From assembly GCA_020639195.1 (NCBI GenBank), contig JACKHB010000002.1, positions 248,001-312,000 on the forward strand: DNA of 64,000 bases, given 5' to 3'. The stretch comes from Phycisphaeraceae bacterium (GTDB taxonomy: Bacteria; Planctomycetota; Phycisphaerae; Phycisphaerales; UBA1924). The translations under genes were made by a program, and so were the position numbers. Under the pieces are notes generated by a model, which did no database searches, was not told where the DNA came from, and saw only the letters and a list, made by a program, of their open reading frames with translations. Shown here piece after piece: positions 57,145 through 64,000 of this stretch. Each line of letters begins with the position of its first letter. Position 1 is the first letter of the stretch.

Positions 57145-58104
57145 ATGCGATCCTTCATCTGCGTGCTGGTTGCGGTGGTGCTGGGCGCGGCCCTGCCGGG
57201 GTGTTCGAAGAACCCCGCGACGGGCAAGACGTCGTTCACGCTGCAGAGCTGGGAATGGGAGCGGAGCATCGCGCTGGAGGCGGGGCCGCAGTTCACGGAT
57301 GAGTTCGGCGGGGCGACGCCGGACTCGACGGCGCAGGCGTATGTGCACGAGATCGGCGAGAACCTCACGCGCGTGGCGCTCGAGCAGGCGTATGCGGAGG
57401 TGCCCGAGCTTCCGTGGGACTACACGCTGCTGGACTCGGAGGTGCTCAACGCGTTCGCGCTGCCGGGTGGCAAGGTGTATATCTCGCGCGGGCTGGCGGT
57501 GAAGCTGGAGAACGAGGCGCAGCTGGCGGGCGTGCTCGGGCACGAGGTGGGGCACGTGATGGCGCGCCACGGCAACCAGCGCATCACCAAACAGCTCGGG
57601 TTCAACCTGGCGCTGGCGGGGCTGGCCGTGGGCGTGGGGCTTTCCGATGAGAACAGCTCCGTCCGGCAGATCGGGCAGTTCGCGGTGCCGGCGCTGGCCG
57701 TGGGCGGCAACGTGGTGCTGCTGAGCTACGGGCGCGATGAGGAGATGGAGGCCGATGCGCTGGGCATGCAGTACATGTCGTCGCTGGGGTACGACCCCTC
57801 CGGGCAGCGGCAGGTGATGGAGATCCTCGGGCGGGAGACGGCGGGGAGCTCGCGCCCGCCGGAGTGGCTGAGCACGCATCCGACGAGCGAGACGCGCATC
57901 CGGAGGATCAACGACCTGCTGCGCGACAAGTACTCGCACACGCAGGGCTCGCCGGAGTTCGTGCTCGGCGCGGACGCGTACGAGCGGAGGATGCTGTCGC
58001 GCCTGCGGGCGCTGCCTCCGGCCAAGCAGCAGATCGAGCAGGGGCTGCTCGAGCATCCGGAACAGTGGTGCGCGGTCTGCCGCGAGGAACTGGCGGCTCG
58101 GTAG
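57145..58104 (+). CDS. M48-family zinc metalloprotease, lipoprotein
   Basis: 319 residues. MRSFICVLVAVVLGAALPGC carries the lipobox LPGC. The M48 core contains LNAFALPGGKVYISRGLAVK, the zinc motif LGHEVGHVMARHGNQRI (HExxH near 133-137) and YGRDEEMEADALGMQYM (third ligand). It resembles BepA/LoiP-type outer-membrane quality-control peptidases. ATG 57145 is preferred over 57121 because GGAG lies about 9 bases upstream. The protein ends with CAVCREELAAR, a CxxC pair not typical of the family. Confidence 0.9.
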   Translation: MRSFICVLVAVVLGAALPGCSKNPATGKTSFTLQSWEWERSIALEAGPQFTDEFGGATPDSTAQAYVHEIGENLTRVALEQAYAEVPELPWDYTLLDSEVLNAFALPGGKVYISRGLAVKLENEAQLAGVLGHEVGHVMARHGNQRITKQLGFNLALAGLAVGVGLSDENSSVRQIGQFAVPALAVGGNVVLLSYGRDEEMEADALGMQYMSSLGYDPSGQRQVMEILGRETAGSSRPPEWLSTHPTSETRIRRINDLLRDKYSHTQGSPEFVLGADAYERRMLSRLRALPPAKQQIEQGLLEHPEQWCAVCREELAAR

Positions 58105-58166
58105 TTGGTCGCCGATCCGGGTCCGCCGGGCGCGACGTCGCGAGCGAGGCCGCCGGGTCGATCGGG

Positions 58167-58991
58167 TCAATCGTCGTTGGCCCCGCCCAGCGGTCGTCGC
58201 TTGGGCTCGCCGTCTCTTCGCGGGTATTCGCGGGGCGTCGCGCTGGACTTTGAGATCACGACGATCGTGCCGGTGGGCGTTGCGACGGTCTGGTCCACGA
58301 CGGCCTTGAGGACGTGCAGCGCGTGCGCGGCCTCGGTGATCTCCTGCGCTGCGCGCTCTCCCTTGGTCAGCAGCACGAGGCCGCCGACTCGCGCCAGCGG
58401 GACGGTGAGCTCAAGGACCACGCTCATCGGACCGACGGCCCGCGCGAGGACGGCGTCGTAGGTCTCGCGATGCCCGCCCTCGCGTCCGTGGGCGGTGCGG
58501 GTGCCGCGATCCTGTCCGGCTCGCTCGGCGCGCTGCGCGACGACCAGGGTGTTGGGAAGCCGCAGGGCCTCGGAGGCGCGCCCGAGGAACTCGGCCTTCT
58601 TGCCCGTTGCCTCCAGCAGGGTGAACCGCAGCGCGGGCATGACGATGGCCAGCGGGATGCCGGGCAGTCCGCCGCCGGAGCCGACGTCGATGACGCGGGC
58701 GCCGTCGGGCAGATCGGCGAGGATGGCCAACAGCGTCAGGGAATCGAAGATGTGACGCGTCCACGCCTCATCCGGATCGCGGATGGCGGTCAGATTGATG
58801 GACTTGTTGACCTCCAGCAGCAGCGCGAGGTAGGCCCCCAGCCGCTCAAGATCGTCGGCCTCGAACTCGATGCCCATCTCGGCGCAGCGCGCGACGAACC
58901 CGGTGGGCGGGCGCAGCGGGGCCGGCGAGGGGAGCGACAGAGCGGGCCGGTCGTGCGCCTTGCGTCGGGGATTGGGGGCGGAATCGGGCAT
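58167..58991 (-). CDS. rsmG: 16S rRNA (guanine527-N7)-methyltransferase
   Basis: 274 residues. The RsmG/GidB domain shows LLEVNKSINLTAIRDPDEAW, TRHIFDSLTLLAIL, the AdoMet motif ARVIDVGSGGGLPGIPLAIV, and a later DAVLARAVGPMSVVLELTVP. N-terminal Pro/Arg-rich and C-terminal basic extensions make it longer than E. coli RsmG (207). The ATG overlaps the rodA stop (TGATG). No gidA or parA/parB neighbours are present, unlike in many bacteria. Confidence 0.92.
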   Translation of the reverse strand: MPDSAPNPRRKAHDRPALSLPSPAPLRPPTGFVARCAEMGIEFEADDLERLGAYLALLLEVNKSINLTAIRDPDEAWTRHIFDSLTLLAILADLPDGARVIDVGSGGGLPGIPLAIVMPALRFTLLEATGKKAEFLGRASEALRLPNTLVVAQRAERAGQDRGTRTAHGREGGHRETYDAVLARAVGPMSVVLELTVPLARVGGLVLLTKGERAAQEITEAAHALHVLKAVVDQTVATPTGTIVVISKSSATPREYPRRDGEPKRRPLGGANDD

Positions 58992-60205
58992 CAGGCGTCG
59001 AACTCGAAGGATGGTCGGTAGGGCTGGAGCGGGCGGTGCAGGGCGACGTTGAGGATGAGCCCGGTCATGATCCAGCAGGCGATGACGCTGGAGCCGCCGT
59101 AGGAGAGGAAGGGCAGCGTGATGCCGATGATCGGCAGCAGGCCGACGGTCATGCCGATGTTGATGATGGCCTGGGCCGCGATGAACGCCGAGAGGCCCAC
59201 GACCAGGAGACGGGCGAAGGGCTCGCGGGCCATCGCGGCGGTCAGGATGGCGCCGATCATCCACAGGGCGTAGAGGCCCAGCACGGCGAGGCCGCCGACG
59301 AGTCCGAAGCGATTGACGACAACCGCGAAGACCATGTCGTTGTGGGCCTCGGGCAATCGGTTGTAGTGCACCAGGGCGCGGCTCGAAGCGTCGCCCACGC
59401 CTGCGATCCCTCCCGCGCCGGTCAGGGTGCGGGCCACGAGCGGCTGGAACCCGACGTCCTGCGCGTAGGTCTCATCGCCCTGCATCTGGTGCACGAGCGC
59501 GACGATGCGGGCCTTCTGGTGGGGCCGGAGGATGGGCCAGCTGGCGGGGGCGGCGAGCATCGCCGCGGCCATGACGATGGCGAGGTGACGCAGGCGCGCG
59601 CCCGCGGCGAGGACCATCGCGACGAGGCTGGGCAGGAAGAGCAGCGCGGTGCCCCAGTCGGGCTCGAGCATGATCAGCCCGACGGGCACGGCGGTGATCA
59701 GGGCGAGGGGAATCAGCCCGAGGAGTCGCCGGTGCTCATCGCGGAACCGGAGGTAGTGCGCGACAACCAGGACGAAGGCGACCTTGGCGAGCTCGCTGGG
59801 CTGGAAGTAGAACACCCGCAGGTTGATCCAGCCGCGGGTGCCGTTGCGGGGCGAGACGATCGATGCGGGCACGAACGGCAGCAGGAGGAAGACCAGCAGG
59901 CCGAGCACGACGATCATGGTGGGCAGGGAGAGCCAGCCGATGAGCCGGTAGTGCGGGACAGCGACGACGATCGCGGCGAAGATCCCGGCGAGGGCGAACA
60001 TGGCCTGCTTGGTCGCGCCGACCGAGAGCGCGGGCGCCTCGCGCGGGAGGTGGTGGTCGGCCAGGTCGATCGAGTAGACCCCGAGTGCGCACAGCGCCAG
60101 CGCGGACAGGACACAGAGCCACGCGGGGTTGAGGGCGCGTAGGGCGTCGCGGACCGCCACGCGGCGGCTGGTGGTGCCCTTGATCAGGCTGGAGAGGTCA
60201 TCCAT
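58991..60205 (-). CDS. rodA: Rod-shape SEDS glycosyltransferase RodA
   Basis: 404 residues, about ten membrane helices. SEDS signatures: GTRGWINLRVFYFQPSELAK, LIMLEPDWGTALLFLPSLV, YNRLPEAHNDMVFAVVVNRF and ITLPFLSYGGSSVIACW. RodA polymerises peptidoglycan glycan strands with PBP2. The stop overlaps rsmG. ATG 60205 (or GTG 60211) overlaps the mrdA stop, coupling synthesis of the partners. Confidence 0.94.
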   Translation of the reverse strand: MDDLSSLIKGTTSRRVAVRDALRALNPAWLCVLSALALCALGVYSIDLADHHLPREAPALSVGATKQAMFALAGIFAAIVVAVPHYRLIGWLSLPTMIVVLGLLVFLLLPFVPASIVSPRNGTRGWINLRVFYFQPSELAKVAFVLVVAHYLRFRDEHRRLLGLIPLALITAVPVGLIMLEPDWGTALLFLPSLVAMVLAAGARLRHLAIVMAAAMLAAPASWPILRPHQKARIVALVHQMQGDETYAQDVGFQPLVARTLTGAGGIAGVGDASSRALVHYNRLPEAHNDMVFAVVVNRFGLVGGLAVLGLYALWMIGAILTAAMAREPFARLLVVGLSAFIAAQAIINIGMTVGLLPIIGITLPFLSYGGSSVIACWIMTGLILNVALHRPLQPYRPSFEFDA

Positions 60206-62531
60206 CCGCACGAGGCAGGTACCCCTCTGCGATCAGGGCATGCACGATCTGGTTGGCGATGGGGCCCGAGACGCGCGCGCCGCTTCCGGCATACTCCATT
60301 AGCACGGCGATGGCGTACTGGGGTCGATCCACGCCCGCGAGCAGGACGAACCACGAGTGGTCGCCCTGGCGGATGATGCGCTCCGCGGCGTCGCGCCGGC
60401 CGTTGTCGTTGGCGTCGTCGAACTGGAGCGGCGCGGTGGCGGTGCCCGTCTTGCCCCACAGGCTGATGCGCTCGGGGACATTGAATATCGGCTCGCGCCG
60501 GCCGTCATCGGGGAACGTGATGTGATGCGCGGTGCCGTTTCGGGGATCGCGCACGACACCGGCCAGGCCATCGAGGACGGCCTCTCGCACGCCGGGCGCC
60601 AGGCGGACCGGTGGGCCGGGCGTGGCGGCTTGTCCCAGAACCAGGTGCGGCGGGCGGCGAGCCCCGTCGCGAGCGAGGATGGAGATCGCGTTGGCGGCGT
60701 GCAATGGCGACCACGCGACGGGACCCTGCCCGATGCCCATCTGCACGGCGTCGAACTGATCGATCGACGCCGGGTTGCCCGCGATTCCCAGCAGCCCGGG
60801 GCTCTCGGCGCCCAGGCCGAGGTCGAACGTCTCTCCGATGCCAAAGAGGCGGTACATCTCCGCGATTCGCTGCGGGCCGAGGCGCTGCCCGAGAGTGAAG
60901 AAGAAGACGTTGCACGAGACCGTGAGACCCTCGACGGCGCTCAGCGGATGTCCCAGCGTCATCGTGTGCGTGACACCCGGATTCTGCTTGAAGATCCAGC
61001 ACCGAAGCTGATCGGGCTTTCCGGGAAGCAGGTGGCCGGTGCAGTCGATGTGCTCGGCCAGGGAGAACACGCCGGTGTCCACGGCGTGAGCGAGAACGAG
61101 CGCCTTGGCGATCGAGCCGGGTGGATACGCGGCCTGGATCGGCCGGTTGAGCCACGGCAGTTCGGATCGGTCGCTGAAGATCGAGTCCGCGTCGGTCTCG
61201 AGCTGCTCACGCGTGAACGAGGGTGTGGAGACCATTGCGAGGATGTCGCCCGACTCGATGTCGAGCACGACCGCCGCGCCATTGACCGGTGTCCCGACCG
61301 GGACCAACTCGGTGACATCGCCCTGCCAAGGCTGCACCTGCGCGAGGCCGAGTTCGGGCGACATGACGGCCTGAATCCGGGCCTGGAGCATGGCGTCGAT
61401 CGTCAGGCGGAGATCGTGGCCCGGCTCGGAAGGACGGTGGGTCTGCTCGCCGGTGTCGAGATGCGAGGTGCGCAGGCCCCGCCGGCCCCGGAGTTCGAAC
61501 TCGTGAGAGGACTCGATACCGACGTGACCCACCATGTCGCCGGGCATGTACTGGCCGCGATCGGTCCCGGCGTCCGGGTCGATGTGGGCGGCGCGCGCCT
61601 CGATGTCCTCGCGCCGAACGGCCCGACGCATCCATCCGAGGACGTGGGTGGCCACGCCCCGAACCGTGACCCACTGTGAGGCGTTGTCGCGGAGTGGACC
61701 CGGAAGCGTCGAGCGATCGACCTCGACGTTGATCGTTTCGAAGGGGTAGGCCCGGTCCTCGGTGTCCTGAACCTCCAGCCCCGGGAGTCGCTCGACGGGC
61801 TCGGGCGCGACGCCCTCTGGAATTCCCGCGGGCGCACCCCACTCCGCCGCGAGCCGGTCGAGGTCGAACGCGATGATGTCGGCCACGCCCCGGACCAGGA
61901 CGTGGGCCTGGTTCTGCTCGGCGATGTCCTCGCCCGCCTTGCGCTCCAGGCGGCCGACCTCCTGCTCGGAGAGTTCGCGCCCACGCTCGCGCGCCTCCGC
62001 GCGAGCCTTCTCCATGCGCACCTGGAACAGGTGCTCGCGGCTCGCGGCGATGGCGGAGAGGATGTCCGCCCGACGCTCATCGAGCAGCGCGCGGGGCGTG
62101 CCCGTTCGCTGGGCAATCAGGTCCAGCGAGGCCTCGACATGCGCGTCGTAGATCGGGACGATGGCCCGAATGATGCGCTCACGGTCGTCGTCGCCGAGCT
62201 CACGCCATGCGCCCGCGTACCGCCTCTTGGCGTATTCCGCGGCCCGATCGCGGGCCCAGCGGCCGCTGAGCACCTCGTAGGAAACGGCGATGGCGTAGCT
62301 GGCACGGGTCTCGGCCAGCACCCGGCCCCGACGATCGAGGATGCGGCCTCGGACCGTCGGCGTCCACGACTCGCGGACCAGCCGGCGCTCGGCCTCTCGG
62401 CGGTATTCGACCCCGTGGTGGAGCGTGAGGTCCGCGACGCGAACCGCCATGGCGGCCAGCAGGGCCAGGAAGCCCGACAGCAACAGCGTGAGCCGTCGGT
62501 GGAACATGCTGGGGACAAGGCGATCGAACAT
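60198..62531 (-). CDS. mrdA: Penicillin-binding protein 2 (peptidoglycan transpeptidase)
   Basis: 777 residues, longer than typical (about 630). A single N-terminal membrane anchor LTLLLSGFLALLAAMAVRVA leads to the pedestal domain (RGRILDRRGRVLAETRASYA). The transpeptidase has SxxK in AYPPGSIAKALVL (near 468), SxN in GLTVSCNVFFFTLG (near 534) and KTG in SLWGKTGTATAP (near 695), so it should be catalytically competent. The extra length lies in a charged helical insert between about residues 95 and 230. It precedes rodA. Its presence supports peptidoglycan in this organism. Confidence 0.94.
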   Translation of the reverse strand: MFDRLVPSMFHRRLTLLLSGFLALLAAMAVRVADLTLHHGVEYRREAERRLVRESWTPTVRGRILDRRGRVLAETRASYAIAVSYEVLSGRWARDRAAEYAKRRYAGAWRELGDDDRERIIRAIVPIYDAHVEASLDLIAQRTGTPRALLDERRADILSAIAASREHLFQVRMEKARAEARERGRELSEQEVGRLERKAGEDIAEQNQAHVLVRGVADIIAFDLDRLAAEWGAPAGIPEGVAPEPVERLPGLEVQDTEDRAYPFETINVEVDRSTLPGPLRDNASQWVTVRGVATHVLGWMRRAVRREDIEARAAHIDPDAGTDRGQYMPGDMVGHVGIESSHEFELRGRRGLRTSHLDTGEQTHRPSEPGHDLRLTIDAMLQARIQAVMSPELGLAQVQPWQGDVTELVPVGTPVNGAAVVLDIESGDILAMVSTPSFTREQLETDADSIFSDRSELPWLNRPIQAAYPPGSIAKALVLAHAVDTGVFSLAEHIDCTGHLLPGKPDQLRCWIFKQNPGVTHTMTLGHPLSAVEGLTVSCNVFFFTLGQRLGPQRIAEMYRLFGIGETFDLGLGAESPGLLGIAGNPASIDQFDAVQMGIGQGPVAWSPLHAANAISILARDGARRPPHLVLGQAATPGPPVRLAPGVREAVLDGLAGVVRDPRNGTAHHITFPDDGRREPIFNVPERISLWGKTGTATAPLQFDDANDNGRRDAAERIIRQGDHSWFVLLAGVDRPQYAIAVLMEYAGSGARVSGPIANQIVHALIAEGYLPRADG

Positions 62532-62627
62532 CCGTGTTCCGAGCGCGTGGGAGGGGGAGCGCTCAGTGTAGTGGATGCGCGGATCCGGCGCGGGATTCCC
62601 CGGCCGATCGGACCGTCGATCGAGGCG

Positions 62628-63377
62628 TCAGGACCCGCGGGCGTGCTTCGAGCGGGTGAGCTGGGCGTAGGCGTTGTGGCTGTGGATCGACTCGAAGTTC
62701 TCCGAGTTGATCGAGTACCAGGTGATCCTGGGGTCGTCCTCGAGGGACAGCGCGAGGTCTCGCACGATGTCTTCGACGAACTTGGGGTTCTCGTACGCTC
62801 TCTCGGTCACGTGCTTCTCGTCGGGGCGCTTGAGCACGGCGAAGACCGGATAGGAAGCCGCGCTCTCGAGCATGCCGACCAGGTCCTCGATCCAGAGACT
62901 CCCGTCGAATCTGACCCTCGCCTCGATGCGGCAGCGCTGGTTGTGCGCGCCGTACTCGCTGATCTCTTTGGAGCACGGGCAGAGGCTGGTCGCCGGCGCG
63001 GCCACACCCATGACGAAGTCGTCGGTGCCGTTGCTGCTGCACTCGAAGGTGACGTCGTAGTCCATGAGGCCCGGCGCCCCCGTCACCGGGGCGCGCTTGG
63101 TGACGAAGTACTTGAAGCGAGCCTCGAAGTGCGCCTCCTTGGCGCCGAGCCGCTCGCAGATGGCACGCGTGATCTGCGGGATCTGATCGGGCGTGAGCGG
63201 CTCGCATCCGTGCTCGTTGAGCACCTCGAGGAACCGGCTCATGTGCGTGCCCTTCTGCGTGTGAGGAAGGGCCACGTACATGTTGATGGTGGCGACCGTC
63301 GTCTCGTGGCCACCGTCCGGCGTGCGCAGCCGGATCGGGTAGGTCACGTCCTTGACGCCCACACGATCGATGGCCAC
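62628..63377 (-). CDS. folE2: GTP cyclohydrolase FolE2 (type IB)
   Basis: About 250 residues from GTG 63377, but the conserved FolE2 N-terminus (IPDVQ, then DDRR) lies upstream in the same frame with no ATG, GTG or TTG; an ATC at 63449 with GGAGAG 5 bases upstream may be the true start (273 residues). Core signatures: VGVKDVTYPIRL, ATINMYVALPHTQKGTHMSR, CERLGAKEAHFEARFKYF, the metal-binding ATSLCPCSKEISEYGAHNQR and the C-terminal INSENFESIHSHNAYAQLTR. The enzyme converts GTP to dihydroneopterin triphosphate for folate or queuosine-type pathways, replacing FolE under zinc limitation in some species. Confidence 0.92.
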   Translation of the reverse strand: MAIDRVGVKDVTYPIRLRTPDGGHETTVATINMYVALPHTQKGTHMSRFLEVLNEHGCEPLTPDQIPQITRAICERLGAKEAHFEARFKYFVTKRAPVTGAPGLMDYDVTFECSSNGTDDFVMGVAAPATSLCPCSKEISEYGAHNQRCRIEARVRFDGSLWIEDLVGMLESAASYPVFAVLKRPDEKHVTERAYENPKFVEDIVRDLALSLEDDPRITWYSINSENFESIHSHNAYAQLTRSKHARGS

Positions 63378-63488
63378 GCGGCGGTCGTCCCGCAGGGCCT
63401 GAACGTCAGGGATGGGCGTTTCTCTCGGCTTGTCGTCGGCGTTGGTGATGCTTGCTCTCCGAACTGCGCTCCACCGTACGTGGGCGCG

Positions 63489-64000
63489 TCAGGATCGGTT
63501 CGTGGCGGGCACGCCGGCGGATTCGGCCTTGGCGGCCTCTGCGTGGCTCTGCGAATCCATCATCGCGCCCGCCCAGCCCAGCCCGATCGGCACGCCCAGA
63601 AGGCCCCCCGCCATCCAGTCCAGGGGCATCACCCTCGAAAGAGGGTGGAGTGTTCCGGCGAGGGCGTGGCTCAGGATCGCATCGGGGCCCGACAGCGTCG
63701 CCAGGGGCAGAATCGAGCCGGCGATGGCCAGCAGCGCGATCGCCAGCACCGGCAGCAGCGGAGCCGGCTGATGGCCGGAGTCCGCCAGCGCAGCGCCCAA
63801 GCGGGCCCCCACGCCGGCGCCAATGCCGGCAAAGATCGCGGCGAACACGGCCTGACCCTTGAGTGATTCCAGGGCCACCAGCCACGCGAGGGCATATCCC
63901 AGCCCGAGCGCGCCGACGAGGCCCGCCAGCGCGGCCACGGACCCCATGGAGCGCAGTGCTCGCGTCAGGCCATCGGGACCGACGGGCAGTTCGCGGGTCT
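63489..64000 (-). CDS. Multi-pass membrane protein, partial at window edge
   Basis: The frame is open to the window edge; 170 residues are visible. About four membrane helices: VAALAGLVGALGLGYALAWL, FAAIFAGIGAGVGARLGAAL, LLPVLAIALLAIAGSILPLA and WMAGGLLGVPIGLGWAGAMM. An internal ATG at 63947 could be a start, but the upstream frame also continues (ELPVGPDGLTRALRS). No family is recognised. It ends 39 bases from the candidate folE2 start and could be cotranscribed. Confidence 0.65.
   Translation of the reverse strand, partial: TRELPVGPDGLTRALRSMGSVAALAGLVGALGLGYALAWLVALESLKGQAVFAAIFAGIGAGVGARLGAALADSGHQPAPLLPVLAIALLAIAGSILPLATLSGPDAILSHALAGTLHPLSRVMPLDWMAGGLLGVPIGLGWAGAMMDSQSHAEAAKAESAGVPATNRS

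Noticed and set aside
61902..63866. A 654-codon open frame antisense to mrdA and folE2
   Set aside because: The minus-strand genes are certain; this frame gives no family match by eye.

Overview
The window is GC-rich, gene-dense bacterial DNA, probably chromosomal and most likely from a planctomycete of the Phycisphaerae type. The clues are a C-type lectin/Ig protein carrying a GC-type dockerin, an orphan dockerin module, a VPAP...RRRR PEP-CTERM-like sorting tail, three tandem pseudopilin-like proteins with the FTLIELLVVIAIIA signal, and many small membrane or secreted proteins of no recognised family. No rRNA, tRNA, CRISPR array, insertion sequence or prophage was found. The taxonomic placement is inference from protein style.

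Layout. 1-3.2 kb: end of an upstream gene (perhaps rbfA), nrnA, a DNA-methyltransferase-like gene and a secreted lectin/dockerin protein. 3.2-5.5 kb: serine hydrolase and citrate synthase on the minus strand. 5.6-11.9 kb: TauE/SafE permease, then a tight arginine operon argR-argB-argF-argG-argH-argA with an ARG-box-like operator at the argR start. 11.9-16.2 kb: minus-strand genes including a HAD phosphatase, truD, a bifunctional-nuclease-family protein and nnrE. 16.3-17.9 kb: glycosyltransferase and ExbD/TolR. 17.9-21.3 kb: pteridine-reductase-like SDR, small membrane proteins, an ECF sigma factor and a coiled-coil exported protein. 21.4-27.1 kb: prfB with a programmed frameshift, an aminotransferase, a small helical protein, and pyruvate dehydrogenase E2 and E1-beta. 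27.2-30.3 kb: three pseudopilin-like genes. 30.3-42.1 kb: methyltransferase, orphan dockerin, rplS, YHS-like lipoprotein, MDR oxidoreductase, thioredoxin-NHL protein, flavin reductase, serS and an FHA-GspE fusion ATPase. 42.1-51 kb: a second helical protein behind a near-consensus promoter, typA, a PEP-CTERM-like protein, a second ECF sigma locus, a degenerate cobalamin-domain protein and ubiE. 51.3-55.6 kb: a compact restriction-modification locus plus broken genes. 55.8-64 kb: a secreted protein, an M48 protease, rsmG, rodA, mrdA (PBP2), folE2 and a membrane protein cut by the window edge.

How the genes fit together. The arg genes convert glutamate-derived intermediates to arginine but lack argC, argJ and argD here. 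The FHA-GspE ATPase and the tandem pseudopilins suggest an active type II secretion or type IV pilus-like apparatus. rodA and mrdA are a standard cell-elongation pair, which argues for peptidoglycan synthesis.

The most unusual points are: an RF2 frameshift site that reads CUU-UAA-C instead of CUU-UGA-C; a BcgI-like R-M locus with nuclease and methylase in one protein, a separate S subunit, and a frameshifted third gene; folE2 whose conserved N-terminus lies upstream of every canonical start codon; an operator that directly abuts the argR start; two paralogous helical proteins 18 kb apart, one with a TTGACA-N17-TATATT promoter; and an orphan dockerin.
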